This document shows positions 8,408-9,483 of a stretch of DNA of 9,483 bases, in pieces. The DNA comes from Gammaproteobacteria bacterium (lineage in GTDB: Bacteria; Pseudomonadota; Gammaproteobacteria; Pseudomonadales; Pseudohongiellaceae): NCBI GenBank assembly GCA_002694855.1, contig NZNL01000008.1:67348-76830 (forward strand). Reading direction: 5' to 3'. The position numbers were made by a program, and so were the translations under genes. Under the pieces are notes generated by a model, which was not told where the DNA came from, searched no databases, and saw only the letters and a program-made list of their open reading frames with translations. How positions within the stretch are numbered: position 1 is the stretch's first letter; each line of letters opens with the position of its first letter.

Positions 8408-8740
8408 ATGAGAGAAGGTAAAAAAAGTGGAGCGGAAAGAACACAAATTGCTACTCGCGATGAAGAGTGGTCTGACGAGCGCCTGAAAACATTTCTTTTT
8501 CTCGAACCACCTGCAGGTTTCCCAGCTGATTACAATATCCTGCTTAAAGCCTACCGTGGTATGACCGCTAAACTTTTTGCTCGCTTTATCCCTCTCTTCA
8601 TAGAAGAAGGCAAAGATGTCAACGCTGCCCTAACAGACGATAGTACTTTCCTGGACCTCGTCTCAAAACACCGGAAGTCCACTGACTATGTGGCAACACT
8701 AGAAGAAGCAGGAGCCGTAAGGAACAAAACCCCAACTTAA
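8408..8740 (+). CDS. Small uncharacterised protein resembling the PA4642 family
   Basis: This is a 110-residue protein of unknown function. The pattern EEWSDERLKTFL..EPPAGFPADYNILLKAYRGM (about 19-52) resembles, from memory, the Pseudomonas PA4642 family, which has the same WSDER, PPAG and LL.AYRGM blocks. The second half (GKDVNAAL.DDSTFLDLVSKH, ending L.EAGA) looks like one degenerate ankyrin-type unit; this is inference. It has no signal peptide, membrane segment or cysteine, so it is probably cytoplasmic. The ATG at 8408 is preceded by AAAGG about 10 nt upstream. The first 18 residues are basic, polar and probably poorly conserved. It follows gatB after 125 bp and converges on the helicase gene, with 23 bp between the two stop codons. 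Its codon use looks like that of its neighbours. Confidence 0.75.
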   Translation: MREGKKSGAERTQIATRDEEWSDERLKTFLFLEPPAGFPADYNILLKAYRGMTAKLFARFIPLFIEEGKDVNAALTDDSTFLDLVSKHRKSTDYVATLEEAGAVRNKTPT

Positions 8741-8763
8741 GCACCAGCCGGATCCTATTGGGG
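8723..8763 (-). terminator. Candidate intrinsic terminator of the helicase gene
   Basis: Immediately after the helicase stop, the minus strand reads CCCCAA (8763-8758), a 22-nt loop, TTGGGG (8735-8730) and then TTTTGTT (8729-8723). The stem is short and the loop long, so the strength is uncertain. The 3' arm lies in the end of the convergent small gene. No T-run follows on the plus strand. Confidence 0.38.
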
Positions 8764-9483
8764 CTAGTTGCGGCGTCGCCTCGGCCTGCTCCCTGACTTG
8801 GATGAACCTCCAACCACCTTTGATCTGAAACGGGATTCACGCACAACCCCCGGGGCCTGTTTCAGCTGGTTATCTTCTGGGTGTATGCAATCTAGCTTGT
8901 TGCCGAGTATTTCTTCGATAGCTGGCAGGAGAAACGAATCCTCTTCGCAGGCAAAGCTGATGGAAGTCCCTATTGCGCCAGCACGACCAGTGCGACCAAT
9001 TCTATGCACGTAGTCTCCGGCTTCTTCCGGCAACGTATAATTTATAACGTGACTAACATCATTTATATGTAAGCCGCGACCGGCAACATCTGTTGCGACG
9101 AGAACTTGCAATTTACCGGATTTGAATGCTTCCAATGTCCGTATGCGTTTAGTTTGTGGAACCTCTCCGGAGAGCATCCCACAATTTACACCATTACGAT
9201 AAAGATCATCCGCCAGTTTTCTGACCTGATCACGACGATTACTGAACACCATCACCTTATCCGCCCCCGGTTCAGCAATAAGGTTGTAGAGCAATTTGTA
9301 TTTGTCTGCAGCAGTAACGAGGTAAACAATTTGATCAACCGCCTCAGCGGCAACTTTTTCCGGCTCCGCCTCGATCATAATGGGATCTATAGCCCAACGA
9401 CTGGCCAACTCAAGTATATCCGGGTTAAAGGTTGCACTGAACAACAATGTCTGTCGACAGTCCTTTTTGGGTGTGCGAGATAC
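8764..9483 (-). CDS. rhlB: DEAD-box ATP-dependent RNA helicase, RhlB-like (5' part missing)
   Basis: The frame is open to the window edge, so only about the C-terminal 239 residues are present. Reading from the edge, the first recognisable block is RQTLLFSATF, which contains DEAD-box motif III (SAT). The helicase C domain follows, with KVMVFSNRRDQ (motif IV region), VATDVAGRGLHI (motif V) and YVHRIGRTGRAG (motif VI). The start of domain 1, including the Walker and DEAD motifs, is outside. The GLHI..V.HVINY.LPE segment and the ISFACEEDSFLLPAIEE block are closest to RhlB among the helicases I can compare. The protein ends in a basic Ser/Arg/Gly tail (SGSRPRRRRN), which is common in RNA-binding helicases. 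RhlB works in mRNA decay, with RNase E or PNPase in E. coli. The DEAD-box assignment is firm; RhlB rather than RhlE or SrmB is less so. Confidence 0.85.
   Translation of the reverse strand, partial: VSRTPKKDCRQTLLFSATFNPDILELASRWAIDPIMIEAEPEKVAAEAVDQIVYLVTAADKYKLLYNLIAEPGADKVMVFSNRRDQVRKLADDLYRNGVNCGMLSGEVPQTKRIRTLEAFKSGKLQVLVATDVAGRGLHINDVSHVINYTLPEEAGDYVHRIGRTGRAGAIGTSISFACEEDSFLLPAIEEILGNKLDCIHPEDNQLKQAPGVVRESRFRSKVVGGSSKSGSRPRRRRN

Noticed and set aside
9445..9447. TTG as the start of a short helicase protein
   Set aside because: The frame continues to the window edge as ...KKDCRQT before LLFSATF, which is normal DEAD-box sequence. The gene is cut by the window, not truncated.

Overview
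This is a housekeeping region from a gammaproteobacterium. Gene content and order match the conserved mreBCD-maf-rng block found in Enterobacteriaceae and Pseudomonas. The divergent pairing with gatCAB is the arrangement I recall for Pseudomonas aeruginosa (rng, maf, mreD, mreC, mreB facing gatC, gatA, gatB). Base composition is moderate, well below that of Pseudomonas, so a Pseudomonadales-related, possibly marine, lineage is likely, but I cannot name the genus. I see no mobile element, CRISPR array, tRNA, rRNA or obvious foreign gene.

Layout. The left half (71-4726) is one minus-strand cluster read from right to left: mreB, mreC, mreD, maf, rng. It encodes the rod-shape cytoskeleton and its membrane partners, a nucleotide-pool or cell-division pyrophosphatase, and RNase G. 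Junctions after mreC are tight: 2 bp for mreC/mreD, a short gap for mreD/maf, and an overlap for maf/rng. A 334-bp divergent intergenic region (4727-5060) separates this from gatC-gatA-gatB (5061-8282) on the plus strand, which encodes the tRNA-dependent amidotransferase that completes Asn-tRNA(Asn) and/or Gln-tRNA(Gln). Next comes a small gene resembling the uncharacterised PA4642 family (8408-8740). Convergent to it is the C-terminal part of a DEAD-box RNA helicase, probably RhlB, which runs off the right edge.

No previously undescribed system is evident. The points most worth a second look are local. mreC has no ATG, GTG or TTG start ahead of its membrane anchor; its best-supported start is an ATA codon behind a good ribosome binding site. 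A hairpin spans the mreD stop and the start region of maf. An inverted repeat carries candidate -10 boxes for the two divergent operons on its two sides. Maf has Gln where the family normally has a conserved active-site Lys. A 7-codon reading frame ends exactly on the gatA start codon.
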